In this document: positions 63,845 through 64,000 of the stretch, one piece after another
Layout: each line of letters begins with the position of its first letter
Numbering within the stretch: the stretch's first letter is position 1
Assembly: GCA_018466975.1 (NCBI GenBank)
Contig: CM031556.1
Span: 3,348,001-3,412,000, forward strand
DNA: 64,000 bases
DNA from: Sparassis latifolia
Lineage: Eukaryota > Basidiomycota > Agaricomycetes > Polyporales > Sparassidaceae
Direction of reading: 5' to 3'
Translations under genes and position numbers: made by a program
Notes under the pieces: generated by a model
What the model saw: the letters and a program-made list of their open reading frames with translations, nothing else
What the model was told of the DNA's origin: nothing
The model's database searches: none

Positions 63845-64000
63845 ATGCCTCCAAAGTCTATATTTCGGCAGCCAGAGGCGCAGCACTTTCAACTCGTTCA
63901 TCGGTCTCAGCGGGATCCGCTCATACATGACCCCGAAGCCAGCCAACATGTTCTGAAAGCTTTTGAACGGAGGAATTTGGCCAAGGTCTCTTCCACTTAA
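63845..64000 (+). CDS. LTV1: LTV1, 40S ribosome biogenesis factor (first exon, truncated by window end)
   Basis: ATG 63845 opens MPPKSIFRQPEAQHFQLVHR, followed by SQRDPLIHDPEASQHVL, the hallmark start of Ltv1 proteins (x-F-x-L-V-H-R-S-Q-R-D-P). The exon most likely ends at 63985 with donor GTCTCT after 47 codons; the frame then meets a stop at the window edge, so the rest lies outside. Ltv1 binds pre-40S subunits with Enp1 and uS3 and helps their export and maturation. Confidence 0.85.
   Translation: MPPKSIFRQPEAQHFQLVHRSQRDPLIHDPEASQHVLKAFERRNLAKVSST

Overview
This window is nuclear DNA of a filamentous basidiomycete, most likely an Agaricomycete. The evidence is many-exon genes with 41-70 nt GT-AG introns, a chromodomain Ty3/Gypsy element, a multi-exon hAT transposon, a G-protein beta subunit, a USP39/Sad1 splicing factor and a STRIPAK SIKE-type subunit. 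The species cannot be named from the sequence.

Layout. 1-1850 is AT-rich and gene-free. 1851-10200 is a dead minus-strand Ty3/Gypsy chromovirus with two ~645 bp LTRs, gag, pol (protease, RT, RNase H, integrase, chromodomain), a 346 bp fold-back MITE inside the integrase region, and an unusual block of extra ORFs between pol and the 3' LTR. 10201-11632 is decayed sequence. 11633-15574 is a hAT transposon with matching ends, an 8 bp target duplication and a BED-finger transposase broken by two stops. From 16.7 kb the gene-bearing part begins: a homeodomain-like gene, a ~5 kb gene-free gap, a large serine/proline-rich coiled-coil protein, a minus-strand SIKE/FGFR1OP2 STRIPAK gene divergent from an RRM protein, a TPR gene, two basidiomycete proteins of unknown role, an Nvj2/TEX2 lipid-transfer protein, a 1084-residue low-complexity protein, a golgin-like coiled-coil gene and the G-beta gene (both minus).

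53.5-61.6 kb is sparse but holds the most distinctive locus: three separate plus-strand genes, each with a TATA box 56-86 bp before the ATG and each encoding a 74-80 residue protein that is almost only one double-stranded-RNA-binding domain. The three have diverged differently in the RNA-contact motifs, and one uses a GC-AG intron. The window ends with SAD1 (minus) and the first exon of LTV1 (plus) head to head across ~207 bp.

The transposons are confined to the first 16 kb and show decay biased to C-to-T and G-to-A change at CpG. The host genes to the right show no such decay. Exon structures given here were joined by hand from reading frame, splice consensus and family expectation; no transcript or database evidence was available.
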